A stretch of DNA of 64,000 nucleotides, from assembly GCF_905220565.1 (NCBI RefSeq), contig NC_059413.1, positions 12,501,501 through 12,565,500 of the forward strand, written 5' to 3'. Positions 1-11,552 of this stretch are shown here, in pieces (the stretch's first letter is position 1; every line of letters starts with the position of its first letter). This stretch comes from Melitaea cinxia (taxonomy: Eukaryota > Arthropoda > Insecta > Lepidoptera > Nymphalidae). The position numbers were made by a program, and so were the translations under genes. The notes below the pieces were generated by a model. It was not told the DNA's origin and ran no database searches. It worked only from the letters and a program-made list of their open reading frames with translations.

Positions 1-958
1 TATAATTATGTACCTTTACCATATTAGCTATTTTACATAAAACTGAAAAAGTTTCTTCCGTAAAAAAGGCGTATACACTACTAGGTACAAAATAAAAAAA
101 ATATATTTACATAATGTATGTACTTGGATATAGAACAATAGTTATATAAAAATAAAGTAACAGGTAGGTTCTTGCTGTGTGAGGTGTGAGTGACGTAAAA
201 TTGTTTGATTTTTATCTAAAATCTCGGTTGATGCTTTAATTTAAGCATCGAATACATATTTTTAAAGTATATGTATATACTTTTTACCTATATATAAAAA
301 TCACCTACAAGATCATTCTCCATCCAAGATTATTCTTTCTTTAAAAATGTGAAAACCAGTTTAAAATGAACAATTAAAATTGAATCTTTAAAAACTTAAA
401 ACTTGCATTTACTCTTGTATCCTTTCGATGCAAGTAAAACAAAAAAATAATTGTAACATTCAATATTTAAAGGCCAACCGCTTTTAAAATTACCGCGAAA
501 CTATATCTATTCAGGTAGTATATACATAGTTGTACATTGCTTTGTTAGGAAAAATATTATCTGTGCAATGTAACTTTTTTAATTATTAATTTTTTTTTAT
601 TCAAAAGAGTATTATTAGAATTATTTATTTGTTGATGACAACCAACAGAAGATAAAATAAAAATGTTTTAATACAAAATAGTTAGGTAAACAATTTAGTA
701 TTGTACTTCTTTTTTTAGGCAGTCATTACATACTGCTTGCTCAGTGTAATTAAATTCAATCTGTAAAGGGCACTTACAATATTAAACGGACATAAGTTTA
801 GTCACAACCATATTATTATGTATAAAAAATTACTTGTATATGTTAAAAATAAAAAAAATAAAATACATCAGTCAAAAAACATTAAAATATAAATTTATAA
901 TGTTCACGCAAGATGTTAATTTTTTTCATCTTTTAATGTATAAAAGAAAGTAAATAAA
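1..958. other. AT-rich stretch, nothing recognised
   Basis: No supported gene or repeat. The sequence is A/T homopolymer-rich with stops in all frames. An imperfect palindrome around 229-248 is too short to interpret. Confidence 0.5.
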
Positions 959-1082
959 TCCAATATATAAAAATTTCGTGTCGCATTGTCTGCGGTCGCA
1001 CTCCTTTGAAACGACTCGGCCGATTTTTATGAATATTTGGTCTATATTTAGTATTTATTAGAATAGGTTATAAGTATATTTA
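959..1082 (+). mobile_element. Helitron fragment (5' end)
   Basis: It begins with TC followed by an 'aatatataaaa' and 'cgtgtcgc' stretch that matches the 5' ends of the copies at 2299 and 4630. It lacks a 3' CTAG end and abuts a family A repeat. Diverged and truncated. Confidence 0.5.
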
Positions 1083-1235
1083 CTACGACAAAGCCAGCCC
1101 CGCGGTCACCAACCCGCCTGCCCAGCGTGGTGACTATGGGCAACACACATGACAGAGTTCACGCCATTTTTGGCGCGAACTTGTAGAGGCCTATGTCCAG
1201 CAGTGGACTGCGATAGGCTATGATGATTATTTAAT
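1083..1235 (+). repeat. Family A interspersed repeat, 3' half
   Basis: Carries the diagnostic blocks 'aaagccagccc', 'cagcgtggtgactatggg', a short hairpin 'gttcacgcc...ggcgcgaac', 'cctatgtccagcagtggact' and a terminal GATGAT tail. Short tandem tails of this kind are typical of LINE or LINE-mobilised SINE 3' ends. The 5' half is missing. Compare the near-complete copies at 10178-10500 (-) and 46929-47262 (+). Confidence 0.7.
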
Positions 1236-1974
1236 ACGGGGGTCTCTATCCTGATTTTTTTTTTCTATTTAAACTTCATGCGCTTAACAATTTACAAGAC
1301 ATGAGATCTGAAGGGTCAGTAAGTATAGAAATAAAACTGTGCTCTCACTTGCTATAGACAATAACAAGATAGAGAAAGATATATAGAAGGAAAGAGAGAG
1401 ATAATATAGACAGATAAACAAAGAACCGTTATTTTTTCACGACTTAACAGACTTTATATGTATGAAGGTAGCGTGAATCAATAGGTTGTGGACTACTTTG
1501 AAATTTTTATAAGAACCCGTATTTATAGGTATACAAATTTTATAAAGGGTTCAATGAACTTTACAACCCAATAACTTGTAAATAATAACATTTTAGAGTA
1601 CTTTTATAGATTAACTTTAATTGAAGATTCCATTTTTTTAAATTTTACATATCTTATTTTTCACTTGATTTTACCCGTTTATACTTAGTAGATTATGTTT
1701 GTGTGTTTAGCTTCAATTTTTTACCGTAATGTGATTTTTTAGAGTAACTTTTGATTCTAATAAAAATATATCTGGCAATTTTTTTTAAATTCTATCGACC
1801 ATTTTTTTAATCTGCCAATTTTTGTATCTAGCTTTACCTAGCACGTCTTTGAGTTTCATAACCTACACTACGACCTACTATGTACATAGTTAGATGCGGC
1901 CGTACGTAAAATATGCGCGTAGATACAAGTAAGTAATAACATTTTGGCAATTCTTTTTAAAGTTAAACTACGTT
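1236..1974. other. AT-rich stretch, nothing recognised
   Basis: Only short purine runs (agag/gaaag near 1380-1410) and T-rich DNA. No supported gene. Confidence 0.45.
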
Positions 1975-2127
1975 TGACTTGAGGAGTAAGCTAATGAATG
2001 CGCGAGAGCGTTTCGAAAAGTGTGATTGGGCGAGGCGAACGAAAGTTGAGAGGGATATATAAGTTAGATGGAGCTATAGAAGATTTACTTCAGTCGTGTG
2101 GTCTAAAGCACTCTCGTTTTTGTATAA
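1975..2127 (+). repeat. Family D interspersed repeat
   Basis: Contains 'ggagtaagctaatgaatgcg', 'cgaggcgaacgaaagttga', 'ataagttagatgga' and ends 'gtgtggtctaaagcactctc'. These blocks recur in the same order at 62175-62356 and on the minus strand at 14035-14260 and 20537-20760. The transposition class is unknown. Confidence 0.6.
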
Positions 2128-2137
2128 ACTATACATA

Positions 2138-2298
2138 TCTATACTAGAATATCTACTATACTAGAATATCTATAATAGAATATTGTAAAGTTTGTTTGTT
2201 TGTTTGTTTAAACGCGCTAGTCTCAGGAACTACTAGTTCGAACTGAAAATATTAATTTTGTGTTGGATAGTCTATTTACCGTAGAAAGCTATAGATTA
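2138..2298 (+). mobile_element. Lep1-like Helitron, 5' portion
   Basis: Starts TCTATACTAGAATAT and holds a (tttg)n run followed by 'aacgcgctagtctcaggaac', the usual head of the Lep1-type non-autonomous Helitrons of Lepidoptera. A second Helitron begins immediately at 2299, so this copy was either interrupted or truncated there. Confidence 0.6.
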
Positions 2299-2616
2299 TC
2301 TAATATGTATATAAAATTCTCGTGTCGCGGTGTTTGTAGTTAAACTCCTCCGAAACGGCTCGACCGTTTCTCATGAAATTTTGTGTGCATATTGGGTAGG
2401 TCTGAGAATCAAACAACATGTATTTTTCATCCCCCTAAATGTTAAGGATAGTCCACCCCTAATTTTTTTTATATATTCTGATAAATTATTTATTTTTTAT
2501 TTTATTATGATTTGGCGTTGAAAAATACATACAACCCTAAATTTTCACCCTTCCACCATCAACCCCTATTTTTAAATAGCGTTTAGCGGCAAGACAACGT
2601 TTGCCGAGTCAGCTAG
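2299..2616 (+). mobile_element. Non-autonomous Helitron, both ends present
   Basis: The 5' end is TCTAATATGTATATAAAA. The 3' end is CTAG at 2613-2616, preceded about 10 bases upstream by a hairpin (cggcaa, 8-base loop, ttgccg). It sits between A and T. These are the standard Helitron hallmarks: TC start, CTRR end, subterminal hairpin, AT target and no target duplication. Its only open frame is incidental. Confidence 0.75.
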
Positions 2617-2619
2617 TAT

Positions 2620-3730
2620 ATTTTAGAAATTTTTCCTCAAATTAACGCAAATTAAACCGCGGGACTCAGCTATTTCATGTATGTGTGTTATTTACGTATT
2701 ATTAGTTATATCAAGAGGTTTCTTAATTCTCAGCATTAACAATTAGTACAATAAAGTGTTGAGACGGAGATCGTCCACCGCTACCGTTGCGAGGTCGCCA
2801 CTCTCCAGCCACGATTTCACCACCGAACACACTGTGACCACCAACTAGCGTGGAATATTGCACTAGAATATATTTAAAAAAAAATAATCTTATTGTATCT
2901 ATAGTAGTTTGACTGGCCTAGTGGTGAAGTGTGGTCTGCTTTCTGTTCTAGTGTTGTGGGTACTATTCGCTGTACTGAGTCTAGGTTCTGGAAAGAAAAT
3001 GAACATTTTAAGTATTCCAATTTATTAAATATTAGAATGGACATATTGTGAAGTTTCTATCCTCCTTTTTCTTCGTCGTATATTTCTAGAACAGACCTAC
3101 AACCAGCAATGCTAAATTTACTGGCCGTTACAATTAAAAAAAAAATTAATTTAAAAATCTTGTAATGTAAAAAGGCTTTACTCCTAAAATAAGAAATATA
3201 ACACCCACAGACAATAAAATACACATAACAGATAATTACATAAAAAGTAGTTATTATTATAATTGTGTTTCTTCGTAATAAAATATTGCAGTGTATGTTT
3301 AGGTGAGACAATGTACGTATTGTGAAATTTCGGATGCAACAAGCATTATTCGTAACGAGATTGAAACATAATCTTAAATAAATAGAATACGAGTAGTTAT
3401 GACATCTATAATATAAAGATGGGAGTTTGTTTGAACGGTCATGCTTTCTTTGTTATGATATTATTTACTGATTACAGACATCTTTAAAGCTATTTTCAAT
3501 TATCTATCTCTGATTTAGTTTACTGAAAATTTAATTTTGACTTTGTGTATCAAAATTCGACCTAAACAATTCGACAAGTCCGATGGCGCACTGTACAGTG
3601 ACGCTACTTTCTGTTACGAGGATTGTGAGTCCTTTTCTCGCCCCGTTAATGCAGTCGACAGATAATACAGTCAATTATGAATAAAACTTTCTTTTTAACG
3701 TTAGGTAGTATAAATGTTACATTTGTATAT
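2620..3730. other. Unassigned intergenic DNA
   Basis: Mostly AT-rich. A slightly GC-richer patch at 2760-2850 (cgagacggag, ccgctaccg and ccaccg-type words) shows no coding or RNA signature. No gene supported. Confidence 0.45.
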
Positions 3731-3732
3731 CG

Positions 3733-3832
3733 TCACATGAGTTCACGCCATTTTTGGCGCGAACTTGTGGTCTGTGGAGGCCTATTTCCAGCTGTGGACT
3801 GCGATAGGCTGATGTGCGTGTGTGTGTGTGTT
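3733..3832 (+). repeat. Family A repeat, 3' end, followed by a TG microsatellite
   Basis: Has 'gagttcacgcc', its inverted partner 'ggcgcgaactt', then 'ggcctatttccagctgtggact' and 'gcgataggctgatg'. It runs into a (TG)n stretch of about 16 bases, probably grown from the element tail. Confidence 0.65.
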
Positions 3833-4629
3833 GTATATCGTCAAGTGTACGTCGATTCTAATAATAATATTGGTTCTTAATACTTAAACTATTTAAAGTA
3901 GTTATAATCGGATTTATTTGTACGACTTCGTGACGATACTTAAATGCTTATCGACAGAAACTGACGCTGTCTTATGTAAGATGTAATAAGCGACGCGACC
4001 GAAGCATTGATAACTAAAATAAATAAATAAAAAGTGTATGTGCGTCTGCTGCGATTGACGACTAGAGTTCACTCCTATAACAATTACTGTAATATAAAAA
4101 AAAATGTCCTATTAAATGAATCAAATTGTAATTAATTAAAATAATAAAACATTAATGATAAGATCAAGTCATAAAATGACGCTTGATTTTCGTATCACTA
4201 CAGTAAATATATACCTACTATTATGCATATATCTTACGTAAACATTAAAAAACGCTGTTAAACGTCATTCTCAGCGTCACTGATAACGAGAGTCAGCGTT
4301 TCACACGATTTGATTTTCCCTATATATTTTATTGACACCACGAAACATATCGTTTCCTAAGGAGTTCAATAAAATAGACAACGTGACATTTTTTTTTTAC
4401 ATAACGTGAATTAACAGATTATGTTATTATGTAGTGTACATATGTATAATGATATACTTCTACGTCATGTGAAACTTATTTGCACTCTTTGGCACGTTAA
4501 AAGCCATTAAACCAAAAAGTTGCAAATTGCAACGTAAAAGCAAGCAAGCGAATGGGACTCGTAGATTCTTCTGTGGTAAATGTACATTTCGCTAAATTCA
4601 TAATTATAATAATTATATATACTGAAATA
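3833..4629. other. AT-rich stretch, nothing recognised
   Basis: Stops in all frames. No repeat family that recurs elsewhere in the window was recognised. Confidence 0.4.
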
Positions 4630-4911
4630 TCTAATATATAAAATTCTCGTGTCGCGGTGTTTGTAGTTAAACTCCTCCGAAACGGCTTGACCGATTATGA
4701 TTAAATTTTGTGTGCGTATTGGGTAGGTCTGAGAATCGAACAACATCTATTTTTCATCCCCCTAAATGTTAAGAAGATAAATTATTTATTTTTTATTTTA
4801 TTATGATAAAAAAAATGAAATATGATAAAGAAAAATACATACAACCCTAAATTTTCACCTTTCTTCCACCAACCCCTATTTTTAAATAGCGTTTAGCGGC
4901 AAGACAACGTT
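4630..4911 (+). mobile_element. Helitron, 3'-truncated copy of the 2299 family
   Basis: Matches the 2299-2616 element from its TC start through 'gcgtttagcggcaagacaac', with an internal deletion around 4770. The 3' hairpin arm and CTAG are lost and replaced by a T run at 4911-4918. Confidence 0.65.
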
Positions 4912-4944
4912 TTTTTTAATTTCATACAAATACCAGCAGCATCC

Positions 4945-5224
4945 CGAGTAGAAATTTTTTCGTCTTCCTAATCAGGACCGGACCGTGCATGCCTGATCAG
5001 GACTAGATAAGGCATGTAACGCAGATGATGTATCTGGACCTGATCAGGACCACCTGATCTGGACCTGATCAGGTTTTCCTGATCTCAGGTCATACCTGAT
5101 CTGGACCTGATCAGGTTTCCCTGGTCAGGTCCAGATACATCATCTGCGTTACATGCCTTATCTAGTCCTGATCAGGCATGCACGGTCCGGTCCTTGGTTG
5201 CTTGATCCAAATCGAGTATGCCCA
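4945..5224. repeat. Long hairpin (fold-back) element
   Basis: Two 74-base arms, 4975-5048 and 5120-5193, are inverted copies differing at one base by direct comparison. The arms begin 'ggaccggaccgtgcatgcct'. The 71-base loop contains a 42-base-period direct repeat of 'acctgatctggacctgatca'. The palindromic word CCTGATCAGG recurs throughout. The left flank 'atcccgagtagaaa' appears inverted at the end of the 10501-10925 array, so the two loci belong to one family. The transposition class is unclear. A fold-back or snap-back DNA element is the simplest reading. Confidence 0.75.
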
Positions 5225-5238
5225 GTGCGGTCCTTTTA

Positions 5239-5729
5239 CCGCGATGCTCGGCGACGACGAGTCTTGGAAGGCGATGGTCTCCCCTTCTGCGAGACAATAA
5301 TGTCCTAGAAGGAGAACGACGAGCGGATGAGAGGGGGCCGCCGACGAGGCCTCCGTCCGCAGGCGACGAACGGGGGTGCGTAGGAGGCGCTACTTAATGC
5401 GTTTCCAGTAACGCCCCTGTGCCCATGTCGGGCCGGGATGGGAACCCGGTCCTGCTAGACATGGCGTCGACGGGATTGTTCAGAGGTGAGCCGGACAGTC
5501 CCATGGAGGAGAAGTCTGGTCTTTTCGCCGAGGCCAGCCTGTCGCTGGAGGGATCCTGTTGCCTGCAGATCCGGGACCCTCCAATTAAAGCGGCTGAAGG
5601 CTCCCCCGCAGGGGTTTCGGTCGGTAGTGCACCCCCAAGTACTAAGCCGACATACGGTCTAGGAATGCCTACCCTGGCATCCTGGATATCACCCGTAAAT
5701 GGGTTACCCTGCGATATCAAAAAAAAAAA
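5239..5729 (+). mobile_element. Retroposed LINE-like 3' fragment with poly(A) and 14-bp target duplication
   Basis: A 491-base GC-rich insert is flanked by identical 14-mers, 'gtgcggtcctttta', at 5225-5238 and 5730-5743, and ends in an A run (5719-5729). This is the signature of target-primed reverse transcription. From 'ccttctgcgagaca' onward it matches the 3' 400 bases of the SINE at 34206-34836, so this is probably a 5'-truncated copy of the parent LINE. Short open frames on both strands here are incidental to the base composition. Confidence 0.8.
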
Positions 5730-5743
5730 GTGCGGTCCTTTTA

Positions 5744-6544
5744 AATAAAACACGAATGTACAGTCTTGACAAAATTGTTTATTAAAAAACTTGGTTGTCT
5801 GCAAAGTTGGTTTACAGACGATAGTTAAACGTGACAACCGTCATAACAAAACATCTCCTCGGATGCATAGGCCGATCAGATAGATGCGGCACAAGCATAC
5901 ATATGATCGTAACGAAGCCGGCGTTAATCGATTTATTAGACGTCACGTCAAAAAAAAAAAAAAAGAAATGATATTATGTTACTTAACATACTATGTATAT
6001 TTAAAATAACATATTATATATATTTAACTTAACATAACATAACAATACACTTTATTGTGCACTTAAACAGAAATAAAACTTATCCGATTGAAAAAAAAAC
6101 ATATTTATTTCCATTAATTTTTTCAAATGTATTATTTATTTTTGTTTTTACTTTAAATATCAATTATTTTTATGTTATAGTTAAAAATAATAATGATTGT
6201 TATTAAATATTATGAATTAATTTTTCTTTTTGTTTGCTTGGCAAAATATTTTACACAGCAAAAAAAAATAGTTGTTTTTATTTATCTTCATTAGATGGTA
6301 GTTTTTGATCCTGGATACCCTGTACCCATCCCAATCTTTATTATTATATTAGCATTATTTAATACTACAGACAATGCTTGATGGAATTTATTATCGAAAA
6401 TACTTTCTTGATTCTTTTCGAATCAAAATTTAAATTAATCATGTACGTAATTAAATTAGTAATAGTAAAAAATAATTATTATTGGGTATAAAATAATAAC
6501 ACATAATTAAGAAATAATTAATTAGGTATCAATGATAGTAATTC
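5744..6544. other. Unassigned, AT-rich; possible old repeat at 5765-5963
   Basis: 5765-5963 is less AT-rich ('ggttgtctgcaaagttggtt', 'ctcctcggatgcat') and ends in an A15 run, suggesting an old retroposed fragment. No second copy is visible here. The rest shows nothing. Confidence 0.35.
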
Positions 6545-8518
6545 TGCACTATATAATGATTAACATACTTTTTATAGAAGTGAAAAAGTCGTATCTTTGA
6601 AAACTTTTTTTTGAAGTTGCTTTAACTGCTACATATGTCATCTCTTGTTATATAAACACGAGTAATATTTCCCATATTACGGGTAAAAGTATTTTTTCCA
6701 TCAAGAGAAAAGTATATACGTTTATTCTGGAAAAGAAAATTTATTATAATTATTTGTATGATTAATTAATTATTAAGATTAGCATTATATCAAATATGAC
6801 AATTTCAATATTGTCAGATAGAGCAACTATATTAGATCTTTCATATATTTGTATATAAGAATATAGTTTATTAAAAAATTACCATTTTATTTTTATATTT
6901 TTGGCCTTTTAATTTTTCATTGAATTTATCAAAATAATATCTTCCATTGTTGATAGCGGAAATTCTAATTTTTGGACCACTGGATTTCCTTCAGGATCTG
7001 TTAATAAACTGAAATCTAACAGCTGAGTACTGTTATTTTTTTATTTCAGATAGGATTTGGGAACGTCAGCAGATATGGCCTTTTAAATTTGCTAATTGTT
7101 TTGATAGACCGTTATAATTATGTTTGATACATTCCAGCAAAGAATCTGTTGAAAATAAATTATATATTATTTTTTTTTAACTAACACAATGATTTAAATT
7201 TCAAAATTGTGACACTGATGTAAATATAAATATTGATAGATAAATATTATCACGATTACAACACTCCACAATTTCAGAATGGAATCTATATTATGATTTT
7301 GTAAATAATTATAATAAGTATAGATATATCCTAATAAATTAAAAACAATATATATTTTTTTCTTACCACTGGATACAGTATTTTTTGTTGATGATGATCT
7401 AGCTGCTAATATATTCATTTCAGCTTCTGTTTCAGATTTATGATGATGATGAAAAGGGATTATCAGCAATTGTTGCTAATGTACTGTCTTCATGTGCTAT
7501 TTCCATACGCATATTTATGTCCTTCAAATTTGAGTTGATTTTTCTTATTTTTCTACGTTTAGTTGATGGTGATGATGAAGATGATCAAGGTAGTATGGTG
7601 TAGATTATGAACTAATTTTTTTCCTTTTTTTTGAGCCAACTATGTAGTTAGTACTGTCATTAATACGTTTTTTTTAGTTTCATTATTTATTTTCGTAGGT
7701 TTACATAACAATGACGGTGGTGATGAAGATATCGAAGACACTATTGATGTAGATGACCATTCGAGACTATGTTTTTAGGCTTGTTTCTTCACAATTTTTT
7801 GGTTACATTTTTATGGCTTTTATTTCTTAGGTTCTAGTGGAATGAAAAAATTTGAAATAAAATTTCAGTATTATAACTTAGTATAAAAATTAACGATTAA
7901 AAATAAATTTATATCAATTAATATATATCCCTTGTAAAAAAAAAACATTAGTAAAAAAACTATTAGAAATTAATCAACAATATTTACATTTTAAATAATA
8001 AATATTACCTGCAATTTCAGTGGGTTCGTCAGTTAACTCTAAAGCTATTTGGCTAAATATATTATCTATTTTTAATCAATCCTTTGCTAATGCTTTTAAT
8101 TTGAAAGTTTTTCAACAGCAGCCGCTTTTGCTTTACCAGGCTACTCATTATTGGTAGAGAAGAATAGGGGTTCTTTTTAATCTTATTAATTTTTCCTCTG
8201 CCTCTTCCATTGTTTCTGATAATATTAATTGTAATTATGAATTACTTTCTTATTATTATGACAATGAAATAGCAATTCTTAAAAATCTATAATTTAAATA
8301 ATAATTTACCTGCTGTGACACTTATTTGAACATAAAACGTTGGCCATGTCGGTCAGACCCTTCACAATGTTTAACTATCGTTTGTAATAATTTATAATAC
8401 TTAGTACTTTTTAACAATGATTCAGGCTATTTACATCCGGTACCACGATATTCAATATATCAATTTCTTTATTGGACGAATCATTTAAAAATAAAACTAA
8501 TGCATACATAAAAGCCAT
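6545..8518 (-). pseudogene. Decayed multi-exon DUF4806-like pseudogene
   Basis: The minus strand keeps exon-like blocks bounded by consensus splice sites. Block 1, 8310-8518, starts ATG (MAFMYALVLFLND) with AG before it and cag|gtaaat after it. Block 2, 8009-8215, reads EEAEEKLIRLKR and DNIFSQIALELTDEP and ends gcag|gtaata. Block 3, about 7367-7775, has a Ser/Thr-rich region (SSSSSPSTKRRKIRKI) and ends gtg|gtaag. Block 4, about 6883-7145, reads SLLECIKHNYNGLSKQLANL, then FPLSTMEDI and, in another frame, FDKFNEKLKGQKYKNKMV. Block 5 begins after ttttccag at 6726. The FPL-T-ED...F-EKL pattern resembles the DUF4806 domain of expanded insect proteins. In-frame stops and several frameshifts, one inside the domain, mean it is not functional. 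The family call is from memory of the pattern. Confidence 0.5.
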
Positions 8519-10177
8519 CTGAAAAAAACAGATTATTGAAATAAAAAATTATTTTAAAAATAGTAAAGAATTGTAATGTATTTTTTCAATGATTTTTACT
8601 AACCTTAAATGTTTTACGTAATTAAACATAAAACGAAGCTTTACACACAACACAAATTTTTATCTAGCTAAATTAGTCCACAAGTTCGTATTTTGTACAC
8701 AATACACACTGAGTAAACGTCTAGAGAGAAGTTTATAGTACACTTTTTTTTTGTTTAACACAATATTAATATGGTTCAGTTTTTGTATTGAACTTATTTA
8801 ATCTTGATATTATTTACATTAATATGCTAATCGACAAATAACTTTTAAGTTATATAAAAATATAATTATACACTGATATACACTATATTAGATATATTAC
8901 ACTATATTAGACACAAAGATTAATACACTGAAACACTGATGTGAGTGATGTGCGTCTTAACGAAGAACACTGTTAACAAGATTCGACATGTTGCTTCGTG
9001 ACGTCACGCGTTGTCGCTTATTATTTCGTTCCTTAATATGTTGTATTTATATTAATATTTTCGTTAATTTTTATTTATTGTATATAATTCAATACAAGAT
9101 TATATTATGTTATATTCGTTATTATATTCATGTTATTTAATAGAAATTAAAGGCAGTTTTTTATATATAATATACTCAATTGACTGGAAGTGAAGTGACC
9201 TATGAATAACAAATTAACAAACAACTAAAGACTATCAAATTGTGCTTGTAATACAATAAATGAATAAATCGATCATAATAATGATAAAAATAAATTTACG
9301 TCATGTAATTATTGTTTCTATAAATTTAATGAAAAACGGAAATAAAAATAGTATCTAATTAAGTCGAAATCTTGGAATTGAATTTCAAATCAAGAGTAAA
9401 GAAAAATAACTCTGTTCATTGATTTATTTATTTTTTGACGGCTATCTTAAAATTTAACTATGCACGCGTTAGTGAAATTTAATAAAGTCTAAATAACAGA
9501 TTAGTATATACCTAATTATGTGGCTAGGTCTAAATCTGGCTAATCAAGAGTTATGGAGCAAAAATACTTGGAAAATCACATACCTACCTACTTATTTATC
9601 TAACAAATTTAGAATACAGAACAAAGACAGTTTTTTTCTGTATTCTGAGTTAACAAATTAGGTACGAAATTGGGTATGCAAATGAAACAAGTAAAATTAT
9701 TGGTTAAAGTAACAAAACAAGTAATAAACGAATAAATAATTAATATTTTTAATCTAAAAATATTTCATTAAATCGATGGAAATTTCTTCTGATTATTATT
9801 TAAAATTGAATTTGGTATTATCTAATCTCTGAAACGGCTGGACAGATTTTGACGGGGTCGAAGTTGCGCCCCCAGCTAGTAATATAATAAATACTTATAT
9901 AAAAATATAATAAATTTAGATATACTTAAATATATAAATATAAGCGGGTGGAAGATTACGATTATAATAGTTATTATTATGTACTCAGCTATATGGTATT
10001 TACTAGACTAATAATATTAAACGATTAGATTCATTAAAATTTTTGGTCAAAAATATCTTGAATTGAATTAAATTGTTATTTATTCCATTGTTGACAAATA
10101 AATTTTATGCTAGCTGAGTTCACTTGAAAAAAATTAACACCAGATTAATCTGATTTGATGCAAATACAACTTAAATC
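8519..10177. other. AT-rich DNA; Helitron 3' remnant near 9826-9885
   Basis: Mostly featureless. A partial local duplication of 'cactatattagat' lies at 8878-8915. At 9826-9885 'ctgaaacggctggacagatttt' followed by 'cagctagtaat' is the 3' end of a Helitron-type repeat. No gene seen. Confidence 0.4.
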
Positions 10178-10500
10178 ATCATCATCATTTCAGCCGACCA
10201 CAGATCCACTGCTGGACATAGGCATCCATAAGTTCACGCCAAAAATGGCGTAAACTCGTGTGTTTTGTCCATAGTCACCACGCTGGGCAGGCAGGTTGGT
10301 GACCGCAGGGCTGGCTTTGTAGCACCGAAGACGCTGCTGCCCATCTTCGGCCTGTGTGTTTCAAAGCCAGCGGTTAGATGGTTATCCCGCCATCGGTCGG
10401 CTTCTTAAGTTCCAAGGTGGTAGTGGAACTGTGTTATCCCTTAGTCGCCTCTTACGACACCCACGGGAAGAGAGGGAGTGGCTTTATTCTTTACTACCTA
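10178..10500 (-). repeat. Family A interspersed repeat, near full length
   Basis: Read on the minus strand it ends in the (GAT)n tail (the catcatcatcat run at 10178-10191). It includes 'ccagcagtgg', the ggcgtgaact hairpin, 'accacgctgggcaggc', 'gaagacgctgctgccc', and the block for 'ggtggtagtggaactgtgtt' to 'cgcctcttacgacacccac' (plus-strand words). Its other edge joins the 72-bp array. LINE tail or LINE-mobilised SINE. Confidence 0.75.
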
Positions 10501-10925
10501 GGCTGTTCTTATTTGATCTAGACCTGGTCCTGATGCAGTATGCCTTACCATACTTGGTTATATTTTACATCAGGCTACCCTTGTCTGGACCGGACCTGGT
10601 CCTGATGAAGTATGCCTTACCATACTTGGTTATATTTTACATCAGTCTATCCTTGTCTGGACCGGACCTGGTCCTGATCCAGTATGCCTTACCATACTTG
10701 ATTATATTTTACATCAGGCTATCCTTGTCTGGACCGGACCTGGTCCTGATCCAGTATGCCTTACCATACTTGATTATATTTTACATCAGGCTATCTTTGT
10801 CTGGACCGGACCCGGTCCTGATAGAGCTTGCCGGATCAGGCGTACCTTATCCTATCCTGATCCGGTCCAGATACATGATCTGGTTGAGCCTGACCTTTTT
10901 TCTACTCGGGATTTTCCTACTGAAA
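10501..10925. repeat. 72-bp minisatellite related to the 5-kb hairpin element
   Basis: Four tandem 72-base units begin at 10521, 10593, 10665 and 10737, with a fifth, degenerate one from 10809. Each starts 'gacctggtcctgat' and ends 'ttgtctggaccg'. Because 72 is a multiple of 3, an open frame runs through the array as a 24-residue peptide repeat; I regard this as incidental. The degenerate end carries 'ggtccagatacatgatctgg' and 'tctactcgggat', both shared in inverted form with the hairpin element at 4945-5224. Confidence 0.75.
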
Positions 10926-10964
10926 AAGAAAAAGTTGTAATTTTTAACCGAACTAAATAAAAGT

Positions 10965-11070
10965 AGCCATGTCGTAGCATTTATTCACACTTTTCTTAAC
11001 GCTCTCATCACACATTCACCAGCTTACTCTCCAAATCGAGCGTACGTAAAGAATTTTTACTACAAAAATA
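10965..11070 (-). repeat. Family D repeat fragment
   Basis: 'ttaacgctctcatcacacat' and 'accagcttactctccaaatc' match the family D copy at 20537-20760. The other half is missing. Confidence 0.55.
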
Positions 11071-11552
11071 AAAAAATTTGGTATGAATTTCTTCGTATCA
11101 GCTTCTAATATTTAATACATATATAATCAAAGATAAATAATATAGTAAAAGATTCTTTGTTAACGCACTAAATAACTAACTTATCAGGTTCTAAACCACA
11201 ATTTTTGGACCCAAAGATGAATATCATAAGAAATGTTAATAATATTTATTCCAATGAATATATTTATTTTCTATTTCGTATAAAATATTTTTATCCATTC
11301 CCTTATTTGGAAAGGTGACTAAATCCAATTCTACCGAATGTCTGCCAGCCTGTAGCTTATGTACAACGTATATAGTTAATTCTAGAGGGAGGCGGGTGAG
11401 GGTGGTGTAGGGTTACCATGAGATAATATTAGGAATTTTGTACTAAAACAATTATTTCTCACAAACAATAAAAACCTTTATTGAACTCTGTCTCGGATTA
11501 ATTAACGTTTAATAATTCCATTATTTGTATTACATCAAATATATACACATAC
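11071..11552. other. Unassigned AT-rich DNA
   Basis: Nothing recognised. A purine-rich patch lies at 11380-11415. Confidence 0.4.

Noticed and set aside
5394..5837. 147-codon minus-strand frame
   Set aside because: It overlaps the retroposed element and its flank and crosses the target duplication, so it cannot be one gene.
10178..10500. Coding remnant in family A repeats
   Set aside because: Short frames appear in several family A copies but differ in frame and strand and are interrupted. The conserved features are the hairpin and tail, which fit a non-coding element.
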